The notes beneath the pieces are model-generated. The model saw only the letters and a list, made by a program, of their open reading frames with translations. It was not told the DNA's origin and did no database searches. Positions 26,134 to 35,007 of a stretch of 64,000 nucleotides of DNA are shown here, piece by piece. The position numbers and the translations under genes are program-made. Every line of letters begins with the position of its first letter. Position 1 is the stretch's first letter. Source of the DNA: Bosea sp. NBC_00550 (lineage in GTDB: Bacteria > Pseudomonadota > Alphaproteobacteria > Rhizobiales > Beijerinckiaceae); contig NZ_CP102772.1 of assembly GCF_026020075.1 (NCBI RefSeq), positions 4,368,501 to 4,432,500 on the forward strand, given 5' to 3'.

Positions 26134-27603
26134 TCATTCCTGACTGACGAGACCCGTGAGCGGGCGCATGCTTGCCTTGGCTTCGCCGGAGGCACGGTCT
26201 TCGGGCGAGCCCGCCTTGGGCGTGATCTGCACGATGTCGCCGGGTTGCAGCGAGGTTCCGAACGTCGCGGCAATCGTCACCGGTACCAGGCCGCCCTGTC
26301 TGGTGATCCGGATGTCCCAATCGCCGGTGGTTCCGCTCCCGCCATTCGCGGCCAGCCTGCGCCGGCGGCTTTCGGCGATCTCCCGCGCGACCGGCACGCT
26401 GCGCCCCACTTCCAGGATCTTCAGGCGCGTCTCCTGAAGCTCGAGCACGACGCGGCGCATGAAGGCCGTATCGATGTCTTCCAGCCGCAGCGTCACTTCG
26501 CCCAATGCGGTGTCGTTCTTGGCAAGTTCGGCTTTGATGCGGGCGAGCTCGCTGCGCGTGCGGGCGTATTCCCGCTCGCGCTCGACCTGGACGTTGCGCA
26601 ACCCGTGGCCGGTCGCGGCGAGCTTGTCGTATTCGGTTGATTGTTCGCGAGTGAGTTCGATCTGCCTTCGCGCCAGTTCGGCCTGCTCCGTCAGGGCGGT
26701 CTTCTCGGATTGGAGACGAGCCACCTGTTGCCGCAGCAGCTCGCGCCCGCCTTCATGTGCACGTCGTTGGAAGTCCAGGATTTCCTGCTCTCCCGCAGTG
26801 ATCTGGGCGCTGCCTGTTTCGGCGCCCGGCGAAGGCGGAGCGAGCTGCTTTGTGCCGTCGCGTTCCGCTTCGAGCCGCAGACGCCTTGCCGTCAGGCTCT
26901 GGAGCGACGTCTCGAGCAGCCGCTCGCGCTCATCGGCGAGCAGGAGCTCCGATTTGAGGACGGAGATCGATTCGTCTCCCACCCGGTAGCCCCCGGCGAG
27001 CGCCACGGCTCCGAGGACGTTGAGCCCGTGCCGGAATGGGTAGCTGCCGGGCGAGCGGACCTCGCCCATGATGTAGACCGGCTTCAGCTCGGCCACTCGC
27101 AGACTGACGACGGCATCGCGGAGATAGCCGTCCATGAGGGCAGTGCGGATCCGCATCTCCGCATCCGGCACCGACAACCCCGCGATCCTGATACGTCCGG
27201 CCAAGGGCATGTTCACGGCGCCCGCCCCGTCGAGCACGAAATCCCCGGAGAGGTCCGACTGGCCGAAGACCGAGACCGTGACCTTGTCGCCGATGGAAAG
27301 CGTTTCGACCGCTTCCCGTTCCGCCGCCATGGCCGCGATCGGCAGCAGCAGCGCCACGAGAAGCGGCAACAGGCGGCGCCGGAAGTGGCATTGCCACGAC
27401 CATTCGGCACGGGCCGGTTTTTCGGAAGCGGGACGCAGTTCCCGGTGACCAGATGAAGGGGACAAGGCAGTTCCACACGGTCCTGCCCGGACGGACCTCG
27501 GGATTGAGCGCCGGGCAGGAGGCAGGATGTCAGCACTATGTCCGCTTTCCGCGTCGCCATTCAGGTCAAGGCGGGTCTCGGCAGGATTAATCCGAATGTG
27601 CAC
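26134..27603 (-). CDS. Polysaccharide export protein, ExoF/Wza-like (Poly_export + SLBB, coiled coil)
   Basis: Up to 489 aa. The mature part begins after a clear signal segment (LLPLLVALLLPIAAMAA). The frame opens with a GTG at 27603 that has no ribosome-binding site, and a TTG near 27465 is an alternative start, so the first 50-75 residues are doubtful. After the signal come the Poly_export domain (LSIGDKVTVSVFGQSDLSGD), an SLBB domain (VYIMGEVRSPGSYPFR) and a long alpha-helical coiled coil (about 215-400). A second SLBB-like strand set lies near the C-terminus. This is the arrangement of S. meliloti ExoF, a periplasmic/outer-membrane partner of the Wzc/ExoP system. No lipobox cysteine is apparent. 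It is the upstream gene of the minus-strand group ending with the NRPS genes. Confidence 0.85.
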   Translation of the reverse strand: MHIRINPAETRLDLNGDAESGHSADILPPARRSIPRSVRAGPCGTALSPSSGHRELRPASEKPARAEWSWQCHFRRRLLPLLVALLLPIAAMAAEREAVETLSIGDKVTVSVFGQSDLSGDFVLDGAGAVNMPLAGRIRIAGLSVPDAEMRIRTALMDGYLRDAVVSLRVAELKPVYIMGEVRSPGSYPFRHGLNVLGAVALAGGYRVGDESISVLKSELLLADERERLLETSLQSLTARRLRLEAERDGTKQLAPPSPGAETGSAQITAGEQEILDFQRRAHEGGRELLRQQVARLQSEKTALTEQAELARRQIELTREQSTEYDKLAATGHGLRNVQVEREREYARTRSELARIKAELAKNDTALGEVTLRLEDIDTAFMRRVVLELQETRLKILEVGRSVPVAREIAESRRRRLAANGGSGTTGDWDIRITRQGGLVPVTIAATFGTSLQPGDIVQITPKAGSPEDRASGEAKASMRPLTGLVSQE

Positions 27604-27772
27604 TGCAGCATCCGCGATTGCGGCAGAGCGTCATGTCGGCCTGCCGGGGAAGTAGCCCTTCCTCGCCCGCGCCAGGAAGAAGGCCCCCCAAAGCGCCCTT
27701 TGAGAACGGCGGCCTTGCGGCAAAGCTGCAGGCCTCTTCTTGCGCATGATTGCGACCCGTTGGAGTTTCCAC

Positions 27773-28756
27773 ATGCAGAAACGCATTCTCGTCACAGGTG
27801 GCGCCGGCTTCCTGGGTTGCCATCTCTGCGAGCGACTGGTCGCTCAAGGCCACCAGGTGCTGTCGGTCGACAACTACTATACGGGGCGCCGCGAAAACCT
27901 GAGCGGGCTTCTCGGTCAGCCGCTGTTCGAGGCGGTGAGGCACGACGTCACCTTCCCGCTCTATCTGGAGGTCGACGAGATCTACAATCTCGCCTGCCCG
28001 GCCTCGCCTGTGCACTACCAGCGCGACCCGGTGCAGACGACGAAGACGAGCGTACTCGGCGCGATCAACATGCTCGGCATGGCCAAGCGGCTGGGCATCC
28101 CGATCCTGCAGGCCTCGACCAGCGAGATCTACGGCGATCCCGACGTCCACCCGCAGGTCGAGGATTATCGCGGGCTCGTCAGCATCAGCGGGCCCCGCGC
28201 CTGCTACGACGAGGGCAAGCGCTGCGCGGAAACGCTGTTCTACGACTACAACCGGCGCCATGGCGTGGCCATTCGCGTCGCCCGCATCTTCAACACCTAT
28301 GGCCCCCGCATGAATGCGGAAGACGGCCGTGTCGTCTCCAACTTCATCGTCCAGGCGCTGAAGAACGAGCCCATCACACTTTATGGAGACGGGCAGCAGA
28401 CGCGGGCCTTCTGTTTCGTCGACGATCTGGTCGATGGCCTGATGCGCCTGATGAACGTGACGAAGCCGCTGGATAGCGCCGTCAATCTCGGCAATCCCGT
28501 CGAGACCACCATGGCGGAGATCGCGAACCTGATCGTCTCGATGACGGGCTCGCGTTCCGAGATCGTGTTCAGGCCCCTGCCGCAGGACGATCCGAGGCAG
28601 CGCTGCCCCGACATCAGCAAGGCGCAGGAGCTGCTGCACTGGACACCCAAGGTTCCGCTGCAGGAGGGCCTGCGGCGCACGATCGCCTATTTCGAGGACT
28701 GGCTGTCGCGGTCGCGCGATCCGGTGCGGCGGATGGAAATCGCGAGGGCCGGCTGA
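27773..28756 (+). CDS. uxs: UDP-glucuronate decarboxylase (UDP-xylose synthase)
   Basis: 327 aa from the ATG at 27773, with GGAG upstream. Extended short-chain dehydrogenase fold: NAD-binding GGAGFLG (residues 9-15), catalytic Tyr145-x3-Lys149 (CYDEGKR) and the UXS-typical stretches CPASPVHYQ and [10 protein letters not shown]. It converts UDP-glucuronate to UDP-xylose with loss of CO2, in the cytoplasm. The length matches bacterial UXS without the N-terminal membrane anchor of some animal and plant forms. It overlaps the next gene by one base. Xylose is therefore a likely constituent of the polysaccharide made by this locus. Confidence 0.92.
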   Translation: MQKRILVTGGAGFLGCHLCERLVAQGHQVLSVDNYYTGRRENLSGLLGQPLFEAVRHDVTFPLYLEVDEIYNLACPASPVHYQRDPVQTTKTSVLGAINMLGMAKRLGIPILQASTSEIYGDPDVHPQVEDYRGLVSISGPRACYDEGKRCAETLFYDYNRRHGVAIRVARIFNTYGPRMNAEDGRVVSNFIVQALKNEPITLYGDGQQTRAFCFVDDLVDGLMRLMNVTKPLDSAVNLGNPVETTMAEIANLIVSMTGSRSEIVFRPLPQDDPRQRCPDISKAQELLHWTPKVPLQEGLRRTIAYFEDWLSRSRDPVRRMEIARAG

Positions 28757-29547
28757 TGACGTCGGAGCCCTCCCTTCCTCACGCGCGCATCATGGGCGTC
28801 AACGTCAGCGCCATCAACATGGCGGATGCCCTGCGCACGGTAGAGGACTGGATCGGCCGGAAGGCGCAGCATTTCATCTGCATCACCGGTGTCCACGGCG
28901 TGATCGAGAGCCAGTCCGACCCAGCGCTCATGGCGATCCATGAGCGTGCAGGCCTGGTCACCCCGGATGGGATGCCGCTGGTCTGGATGGCCCGCAAGCT
29001 CGGATATCGCGATACCGAGAGAGTCTACGGCCCCGATCTCATGCTGGCGCTCTCGGCACTCTCTGCCGAGAAGGGCTATCGCCAGTATTATTTCGGTGGC
29101 GCTCCAGGCCTCGCGGACCGTCTTCGCGACTGTCTCACCAAGCGTTTTCCAGGCCTCGCCGTGGCGGGCACCCTCTCGCCGCCGTTTCGAGCCGTCGCAC
29201 CCGACGAAGACGATGAGATGGTGCGCATGATCAACGAAGCCAAGCCGGACATCGTCTGGGTCGGGCTCAGTACGCCGAAGCAGGAATACTGGATGGCCGG
29301 ACATGTCGGGCGCATCGATGCGCCCGTCATGATCGGCGTCGGCGCTGCTTTCGATTTCCTGGCCGGCACGAAGCGCCAGGCGCCGCACTGGATGCAGCGA
29401 AACGGGCTCGAATGGCTGTTCCGGCTGATGTCGGAGCCGCGGCGCCTCTGGCGTCGTTACGGCAAGATCGTGCCCCAGTTCATGATCGGCGCCAGCTTGC
29501 AACTGCTCCGTGAGAAGAATGCTCCGGCAGCTACTCCTAAAAGCTAG
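28756..29547 (+). CDS. WecG/TagA/CpsF family glycosyltransferase (GT26)
   Basis: 263 aa. Recognisable GT26 blocks are THFICITGVHGV-like (here QHFICITGVHGV), LVTPDGMPLVWMAR, YGPDLM, VWVGLSTPKQEYWM and GVGAAFDFLAG, ending with a basic C-terminal tail (RRLWRRYGK) that probably peripherally binds the membrane. Family members add the second sugar to an undecaprenyl-diphosphate-linked acceptor: WecG transfers N-acetylmannosaminuronic acid, and TagA transfers N-acetylmannosamine. Donor and acceptor here are unknown. It is coupled to uxs through the TGATG junction. Confidence 0.9.
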   Translation: MTSEPSLPHARIMGVNVSAINMADALRTVEDWIGRKAQHFICITGVHGVIESQSDPALMAIHERAGLVTPDGMPLVWMARKLGYRDTERVYGPDLMLALSALSAEKGYRQYYFGGAPGLADRLRDCLTKRFPGLAVAGTLSPPFRAVAPDEDDEMVRMINEAKPDIVWVGLSTPKQEYWMAGHVGRIDAPVMIGVGAAFDFLAGTKRQAPHWMQRNGLEWLFRLMSEPRRLWRRYGKIVPQFMIGASLQLLREKNAPAATPKS

Positions 29548-29640
29548 CCGATCTCAATAGAGGTATAATTCAGTTTTACCACTGCTAATGGAAACTGAAA
29601 ATCGCTAACACCGAAACTCAATTCTTAGTGGAGCGATGTA

Positions 29641-30654
29641 ATGTCTAGCAAATCCGTGTTGGTTACCGGCGCCGGCGGCTTTATCGGCTTTCATCTCGTG
29701 AATTATCTGAAGAATAAGGGCTACAAGGTCAGAGGCGTCGATATCAAGGAGCCCGACTACGAGGGCAGCTCGGCGGATGAGTTCAAGCTCCTGGACCTCC
29801 GCGAGATGGAGAATTGCCGGGAAGCCGTCTACGGCATGGACGAGGTCTACAACCTAGCTGCGGATATGGGCGGCATCGGCTACATTTCCGGGGCGCATGC
29901 CTCCATCACCTACAACAATACGATGATCAGCGCCCAGATGCTCAAGGCGGCGCATGATGCCAAGGTCGAGCGTTTCCTGTTCTCCTCCTCGGCCTGCGTT
30001 TATCCGCAGCACCTGCAGGATGTGCCTTCCGTCGTGCCTTTGAAGGAGGCGGATGCCTTCCCGGCCGATCCGGAGCCCGGATATGGGCTGGAGAAGCTCT
30101 ATACCGAGAAGCTGTGCGAGTACTTCACCGAGGATTACGGCTTCCAGACCCGGCTTGTCCGCTTCCACAATGTCTACGGACCGCTCGGTACCTATGACGG
30201 CGGCAAGGAGAAGGCGCCGGCAGCGATCTGCCGCAAGGTCGCGCATGCGGCCTCCGGCGACACGATCGAGGTCTGGGGCGACGGCAAGCAGACCCGCTCC
30301 TTCATGTATGTCGACGATTGCGTCGAGGGCATCTTCCGCATCATGCGATCGGATTACTCCGGGCCGCTCAATCTCGGCACCGATGAGCTGGTCGATGTCA
30401 GCGGGCTCGTCGACATCGTCGCCGAGATCGCCGGCAAGACGATCAACAAGCGCTTCAACACCAACCGCCCGCAGGGCGTGCGCGGTCGCAACAGCGACAA
30501 CACCCTTCTGCGTGAAGTGCTCGGCTGGGAACCGCCGATGCATCTGCGGCAAGGGTTGGTTCCGACCTATCGCTGGATCGAGGCCGAGGTGAAGGCCGGG
30601 GGCATCGAGCGTCACATCATGCCCCAGGTGGAGCCCATGATCGCTGCGCAATAG
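29641..30654 (+). CDS. GDP-mannose 3,5-epimerase-like enzyme
   Basis: 337 aa, with GGAG upstream of the ATG. The match to plant GDP-mannose 3,5-epimerase is close over its length: VYNLAADMGGIGYI, TYNNTMISAQML, SSSACVYP with the catalytic Cys119, the Tyr148-x3-Lys152 pair (YGLEK), RFHNVYGPLGTYDGGKEKAP with the second catalytic Lys191, and GVRGRNSDN. The reaction would give GDP-L-galactose and/or GDP-L-gulose from GDP-mannose, using the GDP-mannose made by the ManC paralogues. In bacteria it would supply an L-sugar for polysaccharide rather than for vitamin C. A 93-bp AT-rich gap separates it from the upstream gene, so it may have its own promoter. Confidence 0.88.
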   Translation: MSSKSVLVTGAGGFIGFHLVNYLKNKGYKVRGVDIKEPDYEGSSADEFKLLDLREMENCREAVYGMDEVYNLAADMGGIGYISGAHASITYNNTMISAQMLKAAHDAKVERFLFSSSACVYPQHLQDVPSVVPLKEADAFPADPEPGYGLEKLYTEKLCEYFTEDYGFQTRLVRFHNVYGPLGTYDGGKEKAPAAICRKVAHAASGDTIEVWGDGKQTRSFMYVDDCVEGIFRIMRSDYSGPLNLGTDELVDVSGLVDIVAEIAGKTINKRFNTNRPQGVRGRNSDNTLLREVLGWEPPMHLRQGLVPTYRWIEAEVKAGGIERHIMPQVEPMIAAQ

Positions 30655-30719
30655 ATCGGCGGCGCGTCCTGCGGGACGCACGCTGTCGATCCAACTCATT
30701 GTTGCAGCGCCAAACTCTC

Positions 30720-30744
30720 CCGAAAAGCGGCATCCGCTTTTCGG
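30720..30744. repeat. Short intergenic palindrome (rhizobial-type CCGAAAAGCGG element)
   Basis: Perfect 11-bp inverted arms (ccgaaaagcgg / ccgcttttcgg) around a 3-nt loop, in the gap between the epimerase and sugar-transferase genes. The 3' flank (tctggtgctc) resembles the flank of a degenerate relative near 51695-51732 (cttttcggaccggcgctc). Similar palindromes are common in intergenic DNA of Hyphomicrobiales. It could also act as a weak terminator or mRNA-stabilising hairpin for the epimerase transcript. Confidence 0.6.
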
Positions 30745-30799
30745 TCTGGTGCTCCGGCGGTTCGGTTCTCCTTACCGCGCGATATCACGGGAGGCTGCC

Positions 30800-32275
30800 A
30801 TGCCGGATATCATCACCACCGCGGTCTCGCCTGCCATCGCCATGCCGAGGCCGGACTATCGGGTGGGCTCCGGCGTGGCTCCCGCGACGCGCCGGCTGCT
30901 TGTCGCCGCCGGGTTGCTGATCGGTGATCTTGCCACCCTGACGATCGTCATCGGCATTCTGCAGTTTGGCGCCCGCATCGGCGGGTTCGGTGCGGACACC
31001 GCCATGCCCGGGCTGATGGTCGTCTGGGTCCTGGCCCTGTGCGGGGCACAAGCCGGCTTCGGCCTCTACGGCTCGGAACGTGCCGAGCCCGTCGACCGGC
31101 TGCGCCGGCGTACGCTCGGCAATGCCATCGCCGCGATGGTCGTGATCGCCTGGGTGTTGATCGGAGAACGGCCTGCGCCGCTGATCGGCATCGTGGCCGC
31201 CGGATCGCTGCTGGCCATCGCGCTCGGTTATTATGTCGAGATGCTGGTCCGTGGCGCACTGCTCAGGAGCGGGCTTTGGGCCGCCCCGACGGTACTGTAT
31301 GGAACCAGGGCGGCCTGCGCGGCGCTTGCCCGCCATCTGGCGCTGCGGCCGGAGCTCGGGTTGAGACCGGTCGCGATTCTCACGGATGACGACGGGGAGT
31401 CGCTTGCCGAAGCCGGCCAGGCGGCCGGTCTTCCCGTCATCACCTGCGGACAGGCGAACATCATTTCGGAGCGGATCGAGGTCGCGCTATGCGCTTCGGG
31501 CGATCTGCCTGCCGAGAAGGCGGACTGGCTGGAACGCCTGCCGTTGCGCCAGATCTTCGTCGTCCACGACGCCTCGGCGCTTGAAATCCTGACCCCCCGG
31601 ATGCGTGTCATGGGCGGGCTGCTCGGCTTCGAGCGGCGCAGCGCGATTCACATCCCCCGCAACCTGCGCCTGAAGCGGCTCGTCGATCTCGTGCTGGGCA
31701 TACCGCTCGCCATTCTGGCCACTCCCGCGATCATCGTGCTCGCATTGGCCGTGAAGGCTGTCGATCCCGGGCCCGCCTTCTACGCCCAGCCGCGGATCGG
31801 CCGAAACGGGCGCATCTTCAAGGTCTACAAGCTCCGCAGCATGTTCTCCGATGCCGAGGCTCGGCTGGCGGCCCATCTCGATGCCGATCTCACGGCGCGG
31901 CACGAGTGGGAGCGGTTCTTCAAGCTGACGCACGACCCGCGGATCCTGCCTCGCATCGGGCAGTTCATCCGCCGCTCCAGCCTCGACGAGTTGCCGCAGC
32001 TCTGGAACGTGCTGCGCGGCGAGATGAGCATCGTCGGACCGCGACCCTTCCCGGCCTACCACAATCAATGCTTCGACACGGCGTTCCAGGCGCTTCGGAC
32101 CAGCGTCCCGCCGGGTCTGACGGGATTGTGGCAGGTGACCGATCGCAGTGACGGCGATCTCGCGATCCAGAAGCGCCAGGACAGCTTCTACATCCATAAC
32201 TGGTCGTTCTGGCTGGATTTGTACGTGCTGCTGCAGACCGTTCCGGCAGTGCTCATGGCGCGCGGGGCGAAGTAG
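30800..32275 (+). CDS. Undecaprenyl-phosphate sugar phosphotransferase (WbaP/ExoY-type bacterial sugar transferase)
   Basis: 491 aa from the ATG at 30800, which has GGGAGG 5 nt upstream. The N-terminal half contains about four to five membrane segments and a CoA-binding-like region. The C-terminal 200 residues form the catalytic sugar-transferase domain: RLKRLVDLVLGIPLAIL, IGRNGRIFKVYKLRSM, RRSSLDELPQLWNVLRGEMS, IVGPRPFPAY and LTGLWQVTDRSD. It would start repeat-unit synthesis by moving a sugar-1-phosphate (galactose or glucose class) onto undecaprenyl phosphate at the inner membrane. It is followed 90 bp later by the co-polymerase gene. Confidence 0.92.
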   Translation: MPDIITTAVSPAIAMPRPDYRVGSGVAPATRRLLVAAGLLIGDLATLTIVIGILQFGARIGGFGADTAMPGLMVVWVLALCGAQAGFGLYGSERAEPVDRLRRRTLGNAIAAMVVIAWVLIGERPAPLIGIVAAGSLLAIALGYYVEMLVRGALLRSGLWAAPTVLYGTRAACAALARHLALRPELGLRPVAILTDDDGESLAEAGQAAGLPVITCGQANIISERIEVALCASGDLPAEKADWLERLPLRQIFVVHDASALEILTPRMRVMGGLLGFERRSAIHIPRNLRLKRLVDLVLGIPLAILATPAIIVLALAVKAVDPGPAFYAQPRIGRNGRIFKVYKLRSMFSDAEARLAAHLDADLTARHEWERFFKLTHDPRILPRIGQFIRRSSLDELPQLWNVLRGEMSIVGPRPFPAYHNQCFDTAFQALRTSVPPGLTGLWQVTDRSDGDLAIQKRQDSFYIHNWSFWLDLYVLLQTVPAVLMARGAK

Positions 32276-32365
32276 CGCGGCGCAAAGGCCCAATCGGGCT
32301 GGCTCCGCGGAAGCGGGCAGCCTCAGTCGTCATCCAGAGACACGAAGCAGGCGGGACAAGCGACC

Positions 32366-34546
32366 ATGGATTTCTTCAGCGAGATGAGGGCTCCTCGCCA
32401 GTCTCAGGCGCTCTCCCGATATTACGATGCCGCGACCTTCGACTTTCTCTCGATGCTCTGGCGGCGGCGTGGGCTGATCCTCGGGGTCACCTGCGGAGCC
32501 GTGCTGGTCGCCGCGCTCGCTCTGGTGGTCATGCCGCGTCGCTATGCCACCGATCTGGTCCTGCAGTTCGACTTCACGCGCGATGATACGGCGGGAGGGG
32601 GAGGCAAATCGAGCAGTGTCGCGCTCGAGGCTTCGACGCTCGTGGAGAGCGAGGCGCGGATCATCCGCTCTCTGGCGACCGCGCGGGCCGTGGTATCGCG
32701 GCTGGGCCTCGACAAGGTATCCGAAAAGCCGGCCTCCTCCTTGTCCAGTCTCGTTGCGGGCGGCGTCGACCTGGTCTTCCCGCCCTGGGTCCGTGAGACC
32801 GCCCGCGAGTTCGTGGGCCTGGGCGGGTCGACGAGCCCGCCGGCGTTGCGTGATGTCGTCGCGCAGGGGCTGCTGTCGTCGCTGACGGTCGGCAACGACT
32901 CGAAGGCGTATCTGGTGACGCTCACATATCGCGATACCGATCCGGATCGCGCTGCGCTCATCGTCAATGCCTTCGGCACCGAATATCTGCGGCGGAAGAT
33001 GGAAGCGAGCACGAGCGCCTCGCAGCGCTCCAGCCAGTGGTACGGGGTGCAGGCGCAGGAAGCGCGCATCAACCTGGCGAGGATAGAGAAGGAAATCGAG
33101 GAGTTCCGCGTCCGGACCGGCTTCGTCGAGCTCGGGCAGGACGGCGCCGACATGCAGCAGCAGCAGCTTCGCGACGTGCTGACCCAGATCAACGCCGCGT
33201 CGGCGACACGTCTGGCGGAAGAGATGCGCCTGCGCCGGGCGCAGGAATCCATCGCCGCCGGCAATGTTCCGCAGGCGACGGATCTCGGCGGATCTCCGGT
33301 GGTTCAGGCTCTCCTGGACGAGGAGGGCAAGGCGCGCAGGGCTCTCGACGAGATGATCAGCATGGCCGGCGATCGCCACCCCGCAGTCACGCGGCTGCGG
33401 CTGACGCTCACTTCTGTGCAGGACCGCCTGAAGAAGCAGCTCGCCCAGTCCGTGGCCAATATCGAAACCGACGTCCAGGCAGCCCGTGCCACGGAAACGG
33501 CGCTTTCGGCACGCGTCGCGACACTCCAGACGAAGTCGATCGAGGCGCGAGGCCTCGAGGGCCAGTTGCGGACCTTGCAGGCGGAGGCGACGGCCGCGCG
33601 CGACCGCGTCAAGCAGTTGTCCGATGCGCAGCAGCAGGCCAGTGCCGTGAGCGAGCTGAGGCCGGTCATCGCGCAGATCCTGGCTCCCGCCGAAGTACCT
33701 TCCCTGCCGAACACCCCCGGCCCGGGATTGGTGCTGAGCCTCGGCCTGCTCACCGGGCTCGCGGCCGGGGCCACGCTGTCCTTCATGCTGGAGAAGCGCG
33801 ATCGCGGTTTCCGCAGCGAAAGCGAGTTCGCGCTCGAGAATCACAGCAGCTGCGTCGGGCTCCTTCCCAAGCTCGAGCACTACCCGAATGGTCTGGAGAG
33901 CCTCGTCTTCGCCGAAGCCGTCAGATCGACGGTGGCGGAGCTGTTTCCTCCCACGAATCCACCGAAGGTGGTGCTGATCACCTCTTCGGCACCGGGCGAG
34001 GGCAAGTCCTTCGTGGCGTCGGCGATGGCTCGCGTGCTGACGGTGATGGGGCAGCGGGTTCTGGTGGTCGACGGTTCTCCGCGCCGACTCCTGCTGGGCG
34101 AGAACTTCCCGCATGAGGCGCTACTCGACCAATGCCTTCCTCAAGTCGGCGATTCAGACTCCGCGGCGACCTCCATTGCCACGGTGCGGCGCGCATCCGG
34201 CCTGAGGGACGGGCAGAACGTCTATTCGAATCCGGCCTTCGAGGCGATGCTGCGCGAGGCGCGCGCACGATATGACGTCATCCTGTTCGAGGTCGCGCCC
34301 GTGCTGCTTTCGGCCGACTGCGCCTTGCTGCGTGAGCACGCCGACACCGTGCTGCATGTCGTCAAATGGAACGATACGCTGAGGACGACCGTCTCCGCCA
34401 CGCTCGACCATCTCACGCGGCTCGGGCTCGACGTGGGAGGCATCGTGCTCAACGGCGTCGATCTCGAGGAACAGGGGCGTTACAACGCGACGGACCGCGG
34501 GCAGGCCTACCGAAACTACAAATCCTTCTATCAGGCTTCGGCATGA
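32366..34546 (+). CDS. Polysaccharide co-polymerase / BY-kinase-like protein (Wzc/ExoP type)
   Basis: 726 aa. A Wzz-type N-terminal segment is followed by a membrane helix (about 38-56), a long periplasmic coiled-coil region (about 190-440), a second helix (about 452-475) and a cytoplasmic P-loop domain. Walker A is SSAPGEGKS (about residue 536-544). The Walker A' region VLVVDGSPRRL keeps the Asp but lacks the usual DADxRRP. Walker B is within VILFEVAP, where the usual Asp is replaced by Glu. The C-terminus has a small tyrosine cluster (RYNATDRGQAYRNYKSFYQ) that could be autophosphorylated. It would control chain length and couple polymerisation to export through the ExoF-like protein. Its stop overlaps the next start by 4 bp. 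Confidence 0.9.
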   Translation: MDFFSEMRAPRQSQALSRYYDAATFDFLSMLWRRRGLILGVTCGAVLVAALALVVMPRRYATDLVLQFDFTRDDTAGGGGKSSSVALEASTLVESEARIIRSLATARAVVSRLGLDKVSEKPASSLSSLVAGGVDLVFPPWVRETAREFVGLGGSTSPPALRDVVAQGLLSSLTVGNDSKAYLVTLTYRDTDPDRAALIVNAFGTEYLRRKMEASTSASQRSSQWYGVQAQEARINLARIEKEIEEFRVRTGFVELGQDGADMQQQQLRDVLTQINAASATRLAEEMRLRRAQESIAAGNVPQATDLGGSPVVQALLDEEGKARRALDEMISMAGDRHPAVTRLRLTLTSVQDRLKKQLAQSVANIETDVQAARATETALSARVATLQTKSIEARGLEGQLRTLQAEATAARDRVKQLSDAQQQASAVSELRPVIAQILAPAEVPSLPNTPGPGLVLSLGLLTGLAAGATLSFMLEKRDRGFRSESEFALENHSSCVGLLPKLEHYPNGLESLVFAEAVRSTVAELFPPTNPPKVVLITSSAPGEGKSFVASAMARVLTVMGQRVLVVDGSPRRLLLGENFPHEALLDQCLPQVGDSDSAATSIATVRRASGLRDGQNVYSNPAFEAMLREARARYDVILFEVAPVLLSADCALLREHADTVLHVVKWNDTLRTTVSATLDHLTRLGLDVGGIVLNGVDLEEQGRYNATDRGQAYRNYKSFYQASA

Positions 34547-34857
34547 TCGGCCGCCCCGCCTCGCTTTTCATGGCCGATGCCGATCGTCAGACGCTTCCGG
34601 CAGGCACGGGCTTCAGCTGCCGGGATTGCGGCTCCCCCGCCGTTCTGCTGCCGCGCGAACTCTCCGCCCAGGCGCTCGTGATCTGCGATCGCTGCCAGAG
34701 TCCGGTCGCGACTCTGGCCGCCTTCCGGGAGTATGTCGATCGCCTGGCAGCAGGCGCCCAATGTTGCGACCATCACCTGACGATCTGCCAGACGGATGCC
34801 GGAAGGCCTGTTTCATCCACAGGAGGGTCAGTTTTTAACGAAGAAATAATCGATTGA
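34543..34857 (+). CDS. Small zinc-ribbon-like protein coupled to the co-polymerase
   Basis: 104 aa, starting inside the end of the Wzc-like gene (ATGA overlap at 34543-34546). The centre has two CxxC pairs about 26 residues apart (FSCRDCGSPAVLL and LVICDRCQSPV), the spacing of a zinc ribbon, and two further cysteines near AQCCDHH. There is no signal peptide or membrane segment, so it should be cytoplasmic. I do not recognise the family. The coupling suggests it acts with the co-polymerase, for example as a small regulator of its ATPase or kinase domain, but this is inference. Confidence 0.65.
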   Translation: MIGRPASLFMADADRQTLPAGTGFSCRDCGSPAVLLPRELSAQALVICDRCQSPVATLAAFREYVDRLAAGAQCCDHHLTICQTDAGRPVSSTGGSVFNEEIID

Positions 34858-35007
34858 TATATTGTATCAAATTCGGGCAGATAGTACAATCGGACTAATA
34901 CTGTCTGATATAAATTCGGGTCTTTGGGTAGAACGCGATTGCAGGTCAGGGGTATCTAGGGGCTCGACCACACCGAGTGTGTTCTTGCCCTAACAGGAGA
35001 CCCCTTT
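34858..35007 (+). promoter_or_regulatory. AT-rich promoter region of the beta-helix / type I secretion genes
   Basis: 150 bp with low GC compared with its surroundings. The 9-mer AAATTCGGG occurs twice in direct orientation (34869-34877 and 34912-34920), 43 bp apart, close to four helical turns, which would suit a regulator binding the same DNA face twice. A strong ribosome-binding site (AGGAG, 8 nt from the ATG) precedes the gene at 35008. Confidence 0.4.

Noticed and set aside
32330..34114. 594-codon minus-strand frame opposite the Wzc-like gene
   Set aside because: Antisense shadow; translation rich in His/Arg/Gln without domains.
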